A DNA stretch of 64,000 bases, from positions 62,001-126,000 of the forward strand of contig NW_013524652.1 of assembly GCF_000250985.1 (NCBI RefSeq), in the 5' to 3' direction. A program made the translations under genes and the position numbers. This document shows, piece by piece, positions 1 to 10,443 of the stretch; within the stretch, counting starts at the first letter, position 1, and the number at the start of each line of letters is the position of its first letter. The stretch comes from Nematocida parisii ERTm1 (Eukaryota; Microsporidia). The notes beneath the pieces were generated by a model. It saw only the letters and a list, made by a program, of their open reading frames with translations. It was not told where the DNA came from and made no database searches.

Positions 1-312
1 ATTATACTAAGTATAAAAATAAATTAATATTACCAAAATATTCGCTTTGTAGCTTTATTTATATTTTACAACCAATAAAATAATTATTGGCTACAGTTTA
101 CTACTTTTTCTATTATTTCTACAGTATCATTAATTAAACTAAGCTTTATTCTTATATGTACCTAGACATCCCATCTTCTTTACTATGTAGAGCTAAGGCT
201 GCAAAACATGCCAAATACTATTTTAGAGTGAAGTTTATATTTACAGTAGACGATTCCAAATAATTTCATTCTGTTATTTTATGTTTTTAAATAGAGGTGC
301 TGGTGCTGTTCA
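1..312. other. AT-rich window edge, no gene seen
   Basis: I see no credible open reading frame, RNA gene or repeat here. It lies downstream of the first minus-strand lectin-like gene and probably holds its 3' untranslated region. Confidence 0.4.
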
Positions 313-1308
313 TTAATCGAACTTATTTAAAGTTCTTCTCAATGAGAAATATGGGCTTCTTTCTCTAAGAAGATCACGAGCCTCATATAAAGCATTAGAT
401 AGCCTTATTCCACCATGCGGTCCTAATAAATGCCTTGGTGGATAGGGCGAATGCATGGCTACTGGCGTCACAGGAGGCGGCAGGGCCATTCTACTTACAG
501 GCTCTTGCGGTACCACTTCTTTTTTATCGATGGTAGAGTTTAAGACAAGACTAGTTGATTGTTCTATTGAAGTATTTTGTACTGCTGATGGGTTTTCCTC
601 TTTAATTGCACGCGCGAATGGGGATAGTGTACTGACCAGTGCCTGTTCATTTATACCATGGATTGGAAAGTCTTTATGGCTAAATATAGTTTCTATTGAA
701 TCCGGCTCATACATATATGCGCCAGTTGAAATAATACGATTTATATCTTCTTTAAGCTTTGAGTCGTCATCAATATTCATATTCAACAACTTATTCAAAA
801 ACAAGAACCGCGTGCGCATTGATGGTGTTCCATACATAAAAGCCATGGTTGGAAAGTCGGGCCGACATGTTTCTACTCTAATCTGGCTGTCATCAAAATT
901 ATTTATACACAGTGTTTGGTCATTGTATGGCTTAATATAAAAGCCACCTAAAGGCCTCTGTGCAAAAATCCACTGGTCAGTACAGTTAGAAGTATTTTTG
1001 TACAGAATAGATTGAATAGTAAGCCCGCATAGTCCTAGTGACTGCCGCCCGCGCGTCCAAATATTCACAGGCAGCGCGTTTTTAACCGGGTTCTCCTGTG
1101 GCTGCGGGAAATATCTAATTTGAAAGCTGCACAGCGGATTGTCGCTGTCATCTGTGCCTATTTTAAAGACTCCTGTTCCGCCATATGTCTGCCAGCTAAG
1201 CAGTCTATTGGGCGCAGAATACCTCCATATATTTATGTTCTCTATTCTCTCTTCTGGGGTTATAGAGTGTAACATCTGTAGAATCACCTTGCCAAATCGG
1301 GTAAGCAT
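313..1308 (-). CDS. Ricin-B/beta-trefoil-like protein with Pro-rich tail
   Basis: A 331-residue protein. Residues ~85-150 contain a segment like one beta-trefoil (ricin B lectin) repeat: a D-Q-W-x-F turn, a strand with LCINN, and an ETCR ending. The C-terminal third is Pro-rich (PPPVTP, PYPPRH). No convincing signal peptide is seen at the chosen Met, so the true start could differ. It is the first of three minus-strand genes with the same kind of core (next ones at 2282 and 3990), suggesting tandem duplication and divergence. Ricin-B-like proteins are known in microsporidia as secreted or spore-associated proteins; a role in host or spore-surface binding is inference. No catalytic toxin domain is present. 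Confidence 0.6.
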   Translation of the reverse strand: MLTRFGKVILQMLHSITPEERIENINIWRYSAPNRLLSWQTYGGTGVFKIGTDDSDNPLCSFQIRYFPQPQENPVKNALPVNIWTRGRQSLGLCGLTIQSILYKNTSNCTDQWIFAQRPLGGFYIKPYNDQTLCINNFDDSQIRVETCRPDFPTMAFMYGTPSMRTRFLFLNKLLNMNIDDDSKLKEDINRIISTGAYMYEPDSIETIFSHKDFPIHGINEQALVSTLSPFARAIKEENPSAVQNTSIEQSTSLVLNSTIDKKEVVPQEPVSRMALPPPVTPVAMHSPYPPRHLLGPHGGIRLSNALYEARDLLRERSPYFSLRRTLNKFD

Positions 1309-2281
1309 ATATCAGATAAAATAAGTTGAAACGCTTTAGAGGCTTCCAGTTGAAACACTGCCCATTGTGAGCAATCATTGGTCATGCATCTGTAAAAGAG
1401 TAAAGCGCACTATCAGAATTCTTTATACAGTAAATTCTGGTATAAATACCTGTTTTTAAGTCACCCGGTAGAATTGTTAGATATATGCAATAAATGGTCC
1501 ATTATAAATAGAACCCGTGTTAGTTATGTGTTATTAAATAATGTATTTGTCTCTATGCTATAAAACAGAATGTTCTATTATATGTGATATCTAACATTTG
1601 CATTTAAATAGGTTTTTAAATAAACTTTCTGCCTGCCATATTTTATAGCTTTCTATACATTATATTGTGTGTGCTGTGTTTATTGAGTCGCCTTTTCTCT
1701 TTTCTATTCTATAAAATTTGAATTATTCCTCTATTCTTTTCTATTATTCCTTTGTTTTTTAAATTAGAAACCAATCCCTTCAATTTTATATTACAATAAA
1801 AATATGAACATGTTCATTTTTATTTTACAATATTCATTATACAAGAGTACAAAATAAGATATAATTAGATAATTAAAGGTAAACTATTAAATACATCACT
1901 ATTATTTCTATACAAAATGCACTAGAAGCAGGGAGAATGTATTATGAACTATATAAAATAATTACATGGCATCAGCAAGACACCCAACAAATGAGCTACT
2001 CATACCATATATCAACAAACTGTTTGCAAATTCAAAGACACGAATAAATAATAAATCCAACTAATTATTTTTTAAGAGCAGCTGCTATGCCCTTTATGTG
2101 TTAAAAATAGAAAACATTTAGATTTCTGGATATACTTAAGCAAAACTGTGCAATAACATTTATTAACTTTCAATCAGTATACAACGCATGATAGCACAAA
2201 CTTCGGGGTTATTACTTGTCTCTACAATGGATATATCTAGTTGTTTATAATAAAGTAGAATATCTAAATACTTTATGCTAT
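1309..2281. other. Intergenic, 970 bp, no gene seen
   Basis: AT-rich spacer between two lectin-like genes. Only very short frames occur. I found no tRNA-like or repeated structure. Confidence 0.4.
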
Positions 2282-3517
2282 TTATATGCGTAGATTAGAA
2301 GAATATTTCGGGGTTCTTTGCAATGTTGGGTTGTTTGGTCCAGGGTTGTCTGGATATATACTGACAGGTTTAGATGGGACTAGAGAAGACTGCTGATTCA
2401 AAGGGGAGCCAGACAGTGCACTTGGGTTGTAGTTAAAAGAATTGCTGCCCATTCCGCTGGGTGGATTGTAAAGTGGGCTAGATGTATACAGTGGGGGTGG
2501 AGTACTATTGCGGCCGCCTGGATTGTATGAAGAAATCTGGCTACTGTACCTTGGAGGAGAGCCATTAAGCCCCGCAGGATAGTATGGCGCCGGCTGTGTG
2601 CTATATGGCGGGGGCGGTGCATTCGTATTAGTTAAAGTGTATGGTGGCGGATTCTGCGAATATACAGGGTTAGTAGCATCCGGAACTGCCTGGTTTGGGC
2701 CATCCCCGATAAGAGGCCGGATCTCACTAGGCGGGTATCCAAAAAGCTTTTCTTGAATGTGTATTAAAGACTGACTCATTGCGCGAAGCATTTCAGTAAT
2801 CATTGCTAGGTTTCGATTAGCACGGATTTGAGAAGTTGAGTTCTGCCCATTTGCATCGCCTGCTACGCTTGATTCATTTAACTCATCAAGCTCTGCAACC
2901 TCATCCTTTGCCGGATGTATTTTTTTTATGATGTACCTCTGCTCAATCGCTTCGGAATTACATTTAGTAAGTTTTAAATTTGATCCTAGCAGCGTGCTGG
3001 GAGGCATGTTCGGGTTGGTGGTGGCCTGCATGGGAACTATTGTCAAGCACATGTTTTGATGGCTCATGGACATAAACATGTAATGGTTGTCATTCTTTAA
3101 AAAAATCAAATGCCAGAGCTGTGCATCAGGGGTCTTTTCCAATTTTCCTGCCATTGTGATGAACTGATCTTTGATGCCTGTCATGTACTTATTGTCTGTG
3201 TTTTTAAATATAAACACCTGCTGCTCCTTTTTTTCTTTTTGCCGATTCACGTATACCTTCGACATATTTTCCATATTAAACACCATTGTGTCAATATCAA
3301 TCGGATAGTTTACTTCTGGTGCAATTGCGCCAGTATTATCTACTTTGGGCCTTTCATCCTGCCGGTATTTTTCCAGCTTAAATTCATCTGCAGATATGTA
3401 CATGTCTTTTTCGTATATAGCAGGCTCAATCATAATGTGCTCTAAGTTGGCTGCCGCCTGAGTGAGTACAAATAGCGCACAAGAGAATATTTTTACTCGA
3501 TTTAGCTTATCTTTCAT
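2282..3517 (-). CDS. Secreted ricin-B-like protein with Pro/Asn/Tyr-rich tail
   Basis: The frame is open from a Met at 3571. I prefer the Met whose codon ends at 3517 because it starts a good signal peptide: a basic stretch (KDKLNRVK), then a hydrophobic core (IFSCALFVLTQAAA). The product is 411 residues. The middle (~100-220) has the beta-trefoil look: AQLWHLIFL, CLTI and KLTKCNS, with a QRY ending. The C-terminal ~150 residues are low complexity with repeated PPPYS/PPPYT and Asn-Pro motifs. This resembles secreted microsporidian lectin-like proteins. The function is unknown; carbohydrate binding is inferred from the fold only. Confidence 0.65.
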   Translation of the reverse strand: MKDKLNRVKIFSCALFVLTQAAANLEHIMIEPAIYEKDMYISADEFKLEKYRQDERPKVDNTGAIAPEVNYPIDIDTMVFNMENMSKVYVNRQKEKKEQQVFIFKNTDNKYMTGIKDQFITMAGKLEKTPDAQLWHLIFLKNDNHYMFMSMSHQNMCLTIVPMQATTNPNMPPSTLLGSNLKLTKCNSEAIEQRYIIKKIHPAKDEVAELDELNESSVAGDANGQNSTSQIRANRNLAMITEMLRAMSQSLIHIQEKLFGYPPSEIRPLIGDGPNQAVPDATNPVYSQNPPPYTLTNTNAPPPPYSTQPAPYYPAGLNGSPPRYSSQISSYNPGGRNSTPPPLYTSSPLYNPPSGMGSNSFNYNPSALSGSPLNQQSSLVPSKPVSIYPDNPGPNNPTLQRTPKYSSNLRI

Positions 3518-3989
3518 GTTTGAGTTATACTTCCAAATGTTTGTAATGGTATTTGTAAAAACATGTTTCATGTCTTAGGCCAATTATGACACACACTCTC
3601 AAACAAGAAGGCACGCAAAATCCCACAAACACACTACTCTTTCTCCCAAAATACTCAAAAAATCCAGACATTACACTTTCTAGCTATATCCATGCATATT
3701 TAATTTAAATACATGAACTGCCTTTAAATATTCAAAATATTTAAAATATATTACATAGTATCAGTAGGTATAACCTGTATCTAAATGCAGCTAAGATATC
3801 TAAAAAGGCATTATTAAAAAGAAACAACTCAAACAGTTATCAATAAAATATATACCACAGGACTATAATAAATAATAAATTTATTGAAGAAATACAACTT
3901 GATATTATAAAGACAGCAGGCAAGGCGACTGACCCGAAATCAACGCAGAATATTATGTAAAAAGAAGATTAGTCCAGCCCATCAAGCGA
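3518..3989. other. Intergenic spacer, no gene seen
   Basis: AT-rich spacer with no supportable gene. If the upstream Met at 3571 were used, the first 54 bp would be coding. Confidence 0.3.
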
Positions 3990-6110
3990 CTAATAATCAT
4001 AAGATTGGTGTCTTTTTTGCCGATCATCAAAATGCTTCTTTCTATAGGGAGATTCTTCATCGTATTCTGTTGTATCGTGCTCTCTATAGTAGGGATCATC
4101 ATGGGTTATTCGCCTTCTATTCCGATGAGATGACAGCCTGGCTTCATCTAAATCATGCAATGGGTAGCACTTCAGCTTTCTTCCGTATTTATCATGCTTT
4201 ATTCTGGGTTTTCTATGCTTATTCATAGTTTTATCTACATAGTCGCAATTTTCATAGTCGCTGTCTTGGTTATCATCTGATATATAGGGCCTTTTTGGCC
4301 TGGGGGATGTATGGCGGTAGACTGCATGCCTTCTGTGCCTTGGCCCATGCTCTTCTATATTTTCATCGTGCCTAGGATGCCTGTAGCGATGAGGATGCAT
4401 TGGATGTCTTTGGTGGTGTGAATTAATGCCATCTTGCTGATGGTATCGAGAATATTCATCATGCGGTGCATTGTTTCTGTGGGCGTGGGTATTGTTTGGA
4501 GAATATTCACTGGGGGGTTTCTGATATGCCTGTTCCATGTGCTGCTTTATAAGTTTTTGAAGCTCGTTCGGGCTCATGCTTGAGATGTTGTTAGATGGTG
4601 CGCATATACCGAATTCGCTGAATGATTCATTGCAGAAGGATTTTAATGTTTTCACTATGTCCTTGAGCTTTCCAATGTTATTTCCAAGGTCGTGCAGATC
4701 AATCACACCCTTGCCTCTGTTCATGGCAGCTATCATGTTATTATGGAACTGATTTCCTCTCCACGGGCCATTGTTTCCATTGCTAGCTCCAGGGCCATAC
4801 CCATTATTTCCATTGTTTCCACCCCAGCCGCCATTATTTCCATTGCTGCCACCCCAGCCGCCGCTGTTTCCATTGTTTCCACCCCAGCCGCCGTTGTTTC
4901 CATTGTTTCCACTCCATGGGCCATTATTGTTTCCATTATTAAACCCAGGACCATATCCATTGTTATTGCTTCCATTATTGCCTCCCCAGCCGTTACCTCC
5001 ATGGTTATGGTTGCCATTTCCAGCCCAGCCATTGTTATTATTAAAGCCTGGGCCGTATCCATTGCCATTGCCATTATTACCTCCCCATGGACCATTATTG
5101 TTTCCATTATTAGACCCTGGGCCGTATCCGTTGTTATGGTTTCCATTGTTGCCTCCCCAGCCATTATTTCCGTTGTTAAACCCTGGACCATTCCCATTGT
5201 TGTTTGCAGTTGGCGGACAGTATGGATTATACCCATTTGCACCGGGTTTATTAGGCCAGTATTGATTCCCCGGGCCATACAGCCCGTTTGTCGGTGTGTT
5301 GGAGCCATTCCATGGCTGTCTGTTGTTATGCCCCCAGTGTGAATTCATGCTGCTTGGATCATTTGGATTTCCATTCTTCCCATACCCATCGTTTTGGTGC
5401 GGCCAGGTGTGGCCTTGCTCATCTGGAGGTGGACCGTGGCTGTTGCCAGTTCCTGCCAGCCCATTCATCATCCACTCCGGCAAAGACCCACCACCTCCCC
5501 CAGAGCCCTGCATCTCATACGCCAGCAGCTGACTTCCTGATAGATATAGGTGCTTGTACGGATCGTCTGCAACCTCTAGCATATCAAATCGATGCTCTGG
5601 CGTAGACTTGCTGCATGACTCCATGGTTAGTATACCATTGTCTGTTGTTCTAACCAAACAATACTGGCTGTCTTTGTCTTGTAGTTTGTACCCATTTACA
5701 AAAGGCTTAATTTGCCATTCCATCGTGTATGCGCTCGGGCTGCTATCTGCCTTACAGGCTGTAACTTTATAGTCATTCCGAACTACACACAAAAGTTTCT
5801 GCGTTTTGTTTTTAAGGGAGGCCCTGCGGTCTCCTGGCTTAATAAGTATTTTGTATGTGTCTCCGCCCCCGCCGGTCTTAGATAGAACCATAATTGCATT
5901 AATGTGCTGCTTGTTTTTCTTTATTGCCTGAAGATTTAGAAAGCGAATGCCCTGTACATGGTGATCATATATAAGACGATAGGTGGGTTGCGATGTGTTG
6001 TATATTGTAACTTCTTTTTTATCAAGAGTCCCGACGTAGTTTGCATCTGGATAAGTCTCTCCAACGCCTGAGGATATTCCTAGAAACCTCAAAAAGCTTG
6101 ACCATTTCAT
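3990..6110 (-). CDS. Large ricin-B-like protein with Gly/Asn/Trp tandem repeats
   Basis: 706 residues. Residues ~25-195 form a beta-trefoil-like region with LLCVVRND, a MEWQIKPF turn, QYCLVRT and TMESCS; the spacing is typical of QxW-type lectin repeats. Residues ~205-460 are a Gly/Asn-rich array built on WGGNNGN and GYGPGFNNGN units, visible in the DNA as repeats at about 4770-5200. The C-terminal ~200 residues are His/Arg/Asp/Tyr-rich with many charged clusters. The N terminus is weakly hydrophobic and may be a short signal peptide, which I cannot settle. The layout resembles structural, spore-wall-like secreted proteins. It is the third gene of a local lectin-like cluster. Confidence 0.65.
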   Translation of the reverse strand: MKWSSFLRFLGISSGVGETYPDANYVGTLDKKEVTIYNTSQPTYRLIYDHHVQGIRFLNLQAIKKNKQHINAIMVLSKTGGGGDTYKILIKPGDRRASLKNKTQKLLCVVRNDYKVTACKADSSPSAYTMEWQIKPFVNGYKLQDKDSQYCLVRTTDNGILTMESCSKSTPEHRFDMLEVADDPYKHLYLSGSQLLAYEMQGSGGGGGSLPEWMMNGLAGTGNSHGPPPDEQGHTWPHQNDGYGKNGNPNDPSSMNSHWGHNNRQPWNGSNTPTNGLYGPGNQYWPNKPGANGYNPYCPPTANNNGNGPGFNNGNNGWGGNNGNHNNGYGPGSNNGNNNGPWGGNNGNGNGYGPGFNNNNGWAGNGNHNHGGNGWGGNNGSNNNGYGPGFNNGNNNGPWSGNNGNNGGWGGNNGNSGGWGGSNGNNGGWGGNNGNNGYGPGASNGNNGPWRGNQFHNNMIAAMNRGKGVIDLHDLGNNIGKLKDIVKTLKSFCNESFSEFGICAPSNNISSMSPNELQKLIKQHMEQAYQKPPSEYSPNNTHAHRNNAPHDEYSRYHQQDGINSHHQRHPMHPHRYRHPRHDENIEEHGPRHRRHAVYRHTSPRPKRPYISDDNQDSDYENCDYVDKTMNKHRKPRIKHDKYGRKLKCYPLHDLDEARLSSHRNRRRITHDDPYYREHDTTEYDEESPYRKKHFDDRQKRHQSYDY
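4770..5200 (-). repeat. Degenerate tandem repeat coding Gly/Asn/Trp units
   Basis: Inside the 706-residue gene, units of about 30-60 bp code variations of WGGNNGN and GYGPGFNNGN. The repeat leaves long open frames on the other strand and in other frames (for example plus strand 4692-5342), which are by-products of composition. Confidence 0.8.
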
Positions 6111-7012
6111 GCAAAGAACTTAGTCCAACTATATATATCTTCTAACACTATTTCATTGGTGGCAATTTCACTTTCATTACTGATAGCAGTGTATTGGTGC
6201 TTTTTCTGTTTCAAAAAGAAATGTTTCACACCGCTGCATCTATCTTTATGAAGGCCTACCTAAATAAAAGAAAACTGTAACCGTTACAGATATTTACTAA
6301 ATGCAAAAAGCCCTACTATGACATATGTAACAATTTACATACCCTTATATTATTCAATGCAACATGCATGCCGCATCCCATCTTCTTTTCTTTATATCTG
6401 CCCGTTCTCTGGTAATACAGGAATACTTCTAATTTTTTATATTTTAGAATTGCTTATATTTGATACATACATACCTTTAAATTTGTAGGCTTTTTGTTTT
6501 TTCATAGCAATGGCTGCTATTTGCAATTATTATATTTAAAAGATGCATGGACACATAAATATACCCACATGCAGATTTACTCTTTCTCGCAGAAATAACA
6601 CTCCACCGCGCAAATCACAGCACATCCAAAAATCACAATGGATTCCACATACATTGGACATAATCCAAAGCTATATGAATAGTATCTCCCATCGGAGGTA
6701 GTTAAAATTAATGGCATACTCAGCTTATCTGAAATAACCCGAATTTCTAAAATTCATTATAGTGGATGCAAGCAGAAAAACACACTTCCTTGCATTTTTC
6801 TACTCTAGAGTGCAGTAAATTGGAAGCTTGCTAGACTGCCAATGTATTATGGCTCTTATAATAAAATATTCAATTTATTGTTCTATTAAGAAATACACTT
6901 CAGTTATACGCAAATAAATATAGTGATTTTCTATTTATGATATTTTCATTACAATTACATATTTCTAGTTACATATATATTTAACTAGTGTGTTTTATGC
7001 ATTGCGACACAC
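6111..7012. other. Intergenic, 900 bp, no gene seen
   Basis: AT-rich region between the lectin-like cluster and the acyltransferase gene. I see only very short frames and no RNA gene. Confidence 0.4.
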
Positions 7013-8047
7013 CTAGCCATCTATACTTGATTTTCTAGCCGCCTCTGGTAGAAGAGTAGGTGTTAGTTGATCACCCCAGCGCTTTATTTCTTTCATTTCT
7101 TCAGGACTTTTACAGTGCTTCAAGTATCCATTCCACACAAGATTTTTTAGTCCTGCTTTCTCTGATATCAACTTTTTGACACGCGTTGCAAATTCCGCAG
7201 CACTTTCATTCTCTTCTGCTTTCATAGGAGGCAGCCACCAAACAGACACCTCTGTGCGCCATCTTGTAATAAGATATATAAAATATTTGGTGAATGACTG
7301 CTTCTTTGTGTTCCAGTACGGGTCTCCTAAACTTTTATTATATTTTATTGCAACTGGGCATACAGGAACTCCCAGCTCAAATGCCCCCTTTTGAAACATA
7401 ACAGTGTATTCATTGTTTACACACGTTCCCTCAGGAAACACAATTATTGATGCATTTTGCGCAAGCTTTCGAATCTCTTCTTTTACCTCATTTCGATTTG
7501 CTTTTATCTTTCTTTCAAACTGCACTGACCCACTTACCAGTTTTAAAAGCATGGACATAAATCCATCCTGTCTCTGTGCAATGACAGAGTGTGCAAAACG
7601 ATGGCTGCTCAAAATTATATAGTCCATATATGTAGTATGATTTGCTATGTATACATGTGGATAGTCTGGCTTTTTTTTGTTTCCGTAGTGCTTTACCTGC
7701 ACCCCCATTGCCCAAAGTAGCCCTTTGCATGCTAACTTAAGAAGAAGATTGCTTCCTATCCCTCTAAGGACCACCCGTGAGAGTATAATTAAAGTGGAGT
7801 AGAACAAAAGTATAACTAGTGTGGCGGGCAGGCGTAGTGGCAAAATTAAGCTGTACCGACAAAACATACTCCAGCCATACGAAACCGTGAATTCTGCCTT
7901 TGTTTCTTTCTGCTGAAAACACGAAGAAAACTCGTCTTGTATCAAAGCCTTTCCTGCAAGCGCCGTACAATAAAGAATGTCTCTAAGAATGGGAAGAGGC
8001 CTTGTTTCCTTGCTTACAGAAGGATGAAAGTTCTCTGGATTTTTCAT
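7013..8047 (-). CDS. Glycerol-3-phosphate acyltransferase-like (PlsC/GPAT3-4 type)
   Basis: 344 residues with the motifs of the PlsC acyltransferase family: motif I NHTTYMD (136-142, NHxxxxD), motif II-like VQFERK (175-180), motif III FPEGTCVNN (204-212) and a motif IV-like VPVCPVAI (227-234). A hydrophobic segment at ~65-92 should anchor it in the membrane, as in ER GPAT/AGPAT enzymes. The FPEGTC-NN wording is closest to the GPAT3/GPAT4/LPCAT group. It would transfer fatty acyl groups to glycerol-3-phosphate or a lysophospholipid at the ER. Exact substrate cannot be told from sequence. With the cytidylyltransferase at 11881 it suggests the parasite keeps phospholipid synthesis. Confidence 0.85.
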   Translation of the reverse strand: MKNPENFHPSVSKETRPLPILRDILYCTALAGKALIQDEFSSCFQQKETKAEFTVSYGWSMFCRYSLILPLRLPATLVILLFYSTLIILSRVVLRGIGSNLLLKLACKGLLWAMGVQVKHYGNKKKPDYPHVYIANHTTYMDYIILSSHRFAHSVIAQRQDGFMSMLLKLVSGSVQFERKIKANRNEVKEEIRKLAQNASIIVFPEGTCVNNEYTVMFQKGAFELGVPVCPVAIKYNKSLGDPYWNTKKQSFTKYFIYLITRWRTEVSVWWLPPMKAEENESAAEFATRVKKLISEKAGLKNLVWNGYLKHCKSPEEMKEIKRWGDQLTPTLLPEAARKSSIDG

Positions 8048-8153
8048 AAATAAATTTTAATATCTTTTTATTTATGCAGTTCTTCTGTTTATTGCCATCT
8101 GTGCGTACTGCTCATTTCGACTTGCATATATTATTTTTAGTCTTTTTCTTTTT

Positions 8154-8363
8154 ATGCTGTATTTGTACAAAGAGATAGCAGGATTTCTAATAGAATGGGT
8201 TCTTCATCTGTTTGGGTTTTTTGTTGCACTGTGGGTAGTATACGCAATTCGAGAGGCTTTATTAGATCATGCATCCCCAAAGTATAGGCCATCAGAAGTT
8301 GCCACTTTTCTTCCTCCTACCTGCTATATACGGTCTCTTAAAAAGCAACGATATGATTTGTAG
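8154..8363 (+). CDS. Small membrane protein, unknown
   Basis: A 69-residue frame that starts 106 bp from the divergent acyltransferase gene. Residues ~5-30 are a single hydrophobic helix rich in Leu, Phe, Val and Trp. The tail is polar and slightly basic (SLKKQRYDL). I do not recognise the family. It is kept because it fills the gap, has a clean membrane-anchor pattern and faces a promoter-like spacer. It could be chance. Confidence 0.35.
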   Translation: MLYLYKEIAGFLIEWVLHLFGFFVALWVVYAIREALLDHASPKYRPSEVATFLPPTCYIRSLKKQRYDL

Positions 8364-9000
8364 TATATCTCGTATTTATTGCTTCATATAAGAATCTGTT
8401 TAAGAAGCGCGCGCTAAATATCTTATCTAATTTCAGATGTTTATATTAAACTAAACCGTATGCGCGCTTTGTTTACAGAGACTTAACTATTAAAATACTC
8501 TCAAAATAACTGAACAAAATTATAAAGAATATTCACAGTAACCAATAATTATTTATGCGTATTTAAGAATATAAAATCATATTACACAGCATTTTTGCGT
8601 TCTATGAAATTTTCCTACTTGAACGTATATCCTATATATTAATGCATTTAGAGCAGATAAGTTGTAGGGTATTATATTTGTAACGAAAAGCAGTTTATTA
8701 ATATATTGTGTAAAGAATGCATGGTTATATTTTTAATAAATCATACTTATATTGTGTACAATAATACTCAAATCTTTACATAATTAAACCTGTTGGTTTT
8801 GGATAGTGAAATCCAGAATAGAAATGGCGTGTGTGCCATTTGCGATAGGGATAGACATGCAGCTATCACAAATGATGGGGATAAAACTATATAAGAGTTT
8901 TTGTATTTCAATAAATAACAAGTTTTCGTATGCCTAAGCCTTCAAGGAAAAAACAGCTAAGGCCATCCTATTTATTAAGTTAAAATATGTATATTTATTT
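8364..9000. other. Intergenic, 637 bp, no gene seen
   Basis: AT-rich spacer; no supportable gene, tRNA or repeat. Confidence 0.4.
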
Positions 9001-9972
9001 TTAAATGGATATTCTTTTTTTACCTTTTTGGTCTATTTCCTCTTTACTTGCCCAGCCAATTGTTTGATTTAATGTAAGAACAATTAGCAAAAACACATAC
9101 CCCCCTAACATAGCAGCTTGCACTCCCAGTGTCATTTGTTCATATAATGTATAATAATCTGTAGTATCATTTTTATACAGAGTATAATCTTTATTGATTA
9201 TAGAATCATCAGATAACTGAATGATATTATAACCCAATAAAACACATGTTATAGATATAATACTCAGTCTAATCAGTAAGCTAACCACTTTGAAGGCTCT
9301 TTCTAAAATATTTAATATTATTATTGCTGCATATAGAGCTGTTTCAATATAAAAAAATCCCACGTCAACTACTAAATAATATTTACGTATTATAGAGGAA
9401 ACAAATAACTGAATATTAATCTTAAAGAATGTATATGTTGATTTTTCTAGTGCCATTTGAACATTATAGGTTGGTCCATATGATTTGTAATAGAACCAGC
9501 CAATATCAGCTTGTAATTCGCCTGTAAAACATATTATATAAAGAAGTATTATACCACATATAACTATAAAAAAAAGATTTGACATATAAAGTACTTGTGG
9601 TCCTTCAAATTTCAGCATAAATGATACAGCCACATAAAGAGCATTCACAACTGTTGTCACAAATGTAGCAAGAAACACCTGGAAAATATCTCTTTCAAGA
9701 AGTCCTTGTATAATGATAAGTGCATAGATCAGAATTATATTATGCTGAACAATAATGCCCAACTCTACTCCGGTTTTTAAGTTGGATACATCCTTATTTT
9801 TATCCACAAAGTAAACAATAACTGTAAAAGCAAGATGTGCAATGATTGCTATTGTCATACATACAATAACCAATATAAGCTTTTCTGATATTTTCCTTTG
9901 CACATAACACCCTGTTGTATCATATGCCATCAAATTGCGTACATAAACATTTAAATAATTAAAAAGAACCAA
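9001..9972 (-). CDS. Multi-pass membrane protein, possibly UPF0658 Golgi type
   Basis: 323 residues with about seven hydrophobic segments (~32-54, 70-92, 95-118, 128-148, 195-220, 225-250, 280-305). Two stretches look like the fungal UPF0658 Golgi membrane family: RDIFQVFLATFVTTVVNALY (compare a conserved TIQVIG-x-FN pattern), and a later YKSYGPTYNVQMALEKSTY followed by F-x-K-I-N-x-Q-L. That match is from memory of the family pattern and needs a profile search. A second Met at residue 15 is an alternative start. The gene is AT-rich like other lineage-specific membrane genes in the window. Confidence 0.55.
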   Translation of the reverse strand: MVLFNYLNVYVRNLMAYDTTGCYVQRKISEKLILVIVCMTIAIIAHLAFTVIVYFVDKNKDVSNLKTGVELGIIVQHNIILIYALIIIQGLLERDIFQVFLATFVTTVVNALYVAVSFMLKFEGPQVLYMSNLFFIVICGIILLYIICFTGELQADIGWFYYKSYGPTYNVQMALEKSTYTFFKINIQLFVSSIIRKYYLVVDVGFFYIETALYAAIIILNILERAFKVVSLLIRLSIISITCVLLGYNIIQLSDDSIINKDYTLYKNDTTDYYTLYEQMTLGVQAAMLGGYVFLLIVLTLNQTIGWASKEEIDQKGKKRISI

Positions 9973-10443
9973 CCAAATAGCCTGAATATAAAATTAACCC
10001 AAATAATCTAAAATATCTCTAAGGGCATAACAAATATATATTATAGGCGCTAAAATGAAATAGTTCAAACAGCAAAACGACTTAAAAATAATTTTTGCAT
10101 TTTTGGAATTATTTCATGCTTAGAAACAGTACTATTTATTTAGAAAATATTTTAGTTTATTCTAGTATAAATAGGCATTTGCTCCTTTAAGTCAATTCTT
10201 ACTATAATTTAGAATTATTCTTATTTTTGATATTTCGCTGTTCTGGTTAGAATAGAATATTTGCCAGAATATTGTACTTTACTACTTTCTTGTTATAAAT
10301 TATATTATAGCTTTAAATGAGAAGTAAGTACAGATTTATTCTTAACTTTATCTGTTGTAACAGCTATTTTTATAGAACAGTATAATGGGCATTTTAGTAT
10401 TAAACATGCAGTGTTATGAATATTTTATACCATGATATAATGC
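9973..10443. other. Intergenic, 470 bp, no gene seen
   Basis: AT-rich. A TAACCCAAAT element, a variant of the motif that recurs in this window, lies at about 9995-10004, just upstream of the membrane-protein gene. Nothing else is recognised. Confidence 0.4.

Noticed and set aside
4692-5342. Plus-strand frames opposite the Gly/Asn repeat
   Set aside because: Low-complexity mirror of the repeat; no independent coding evidence.
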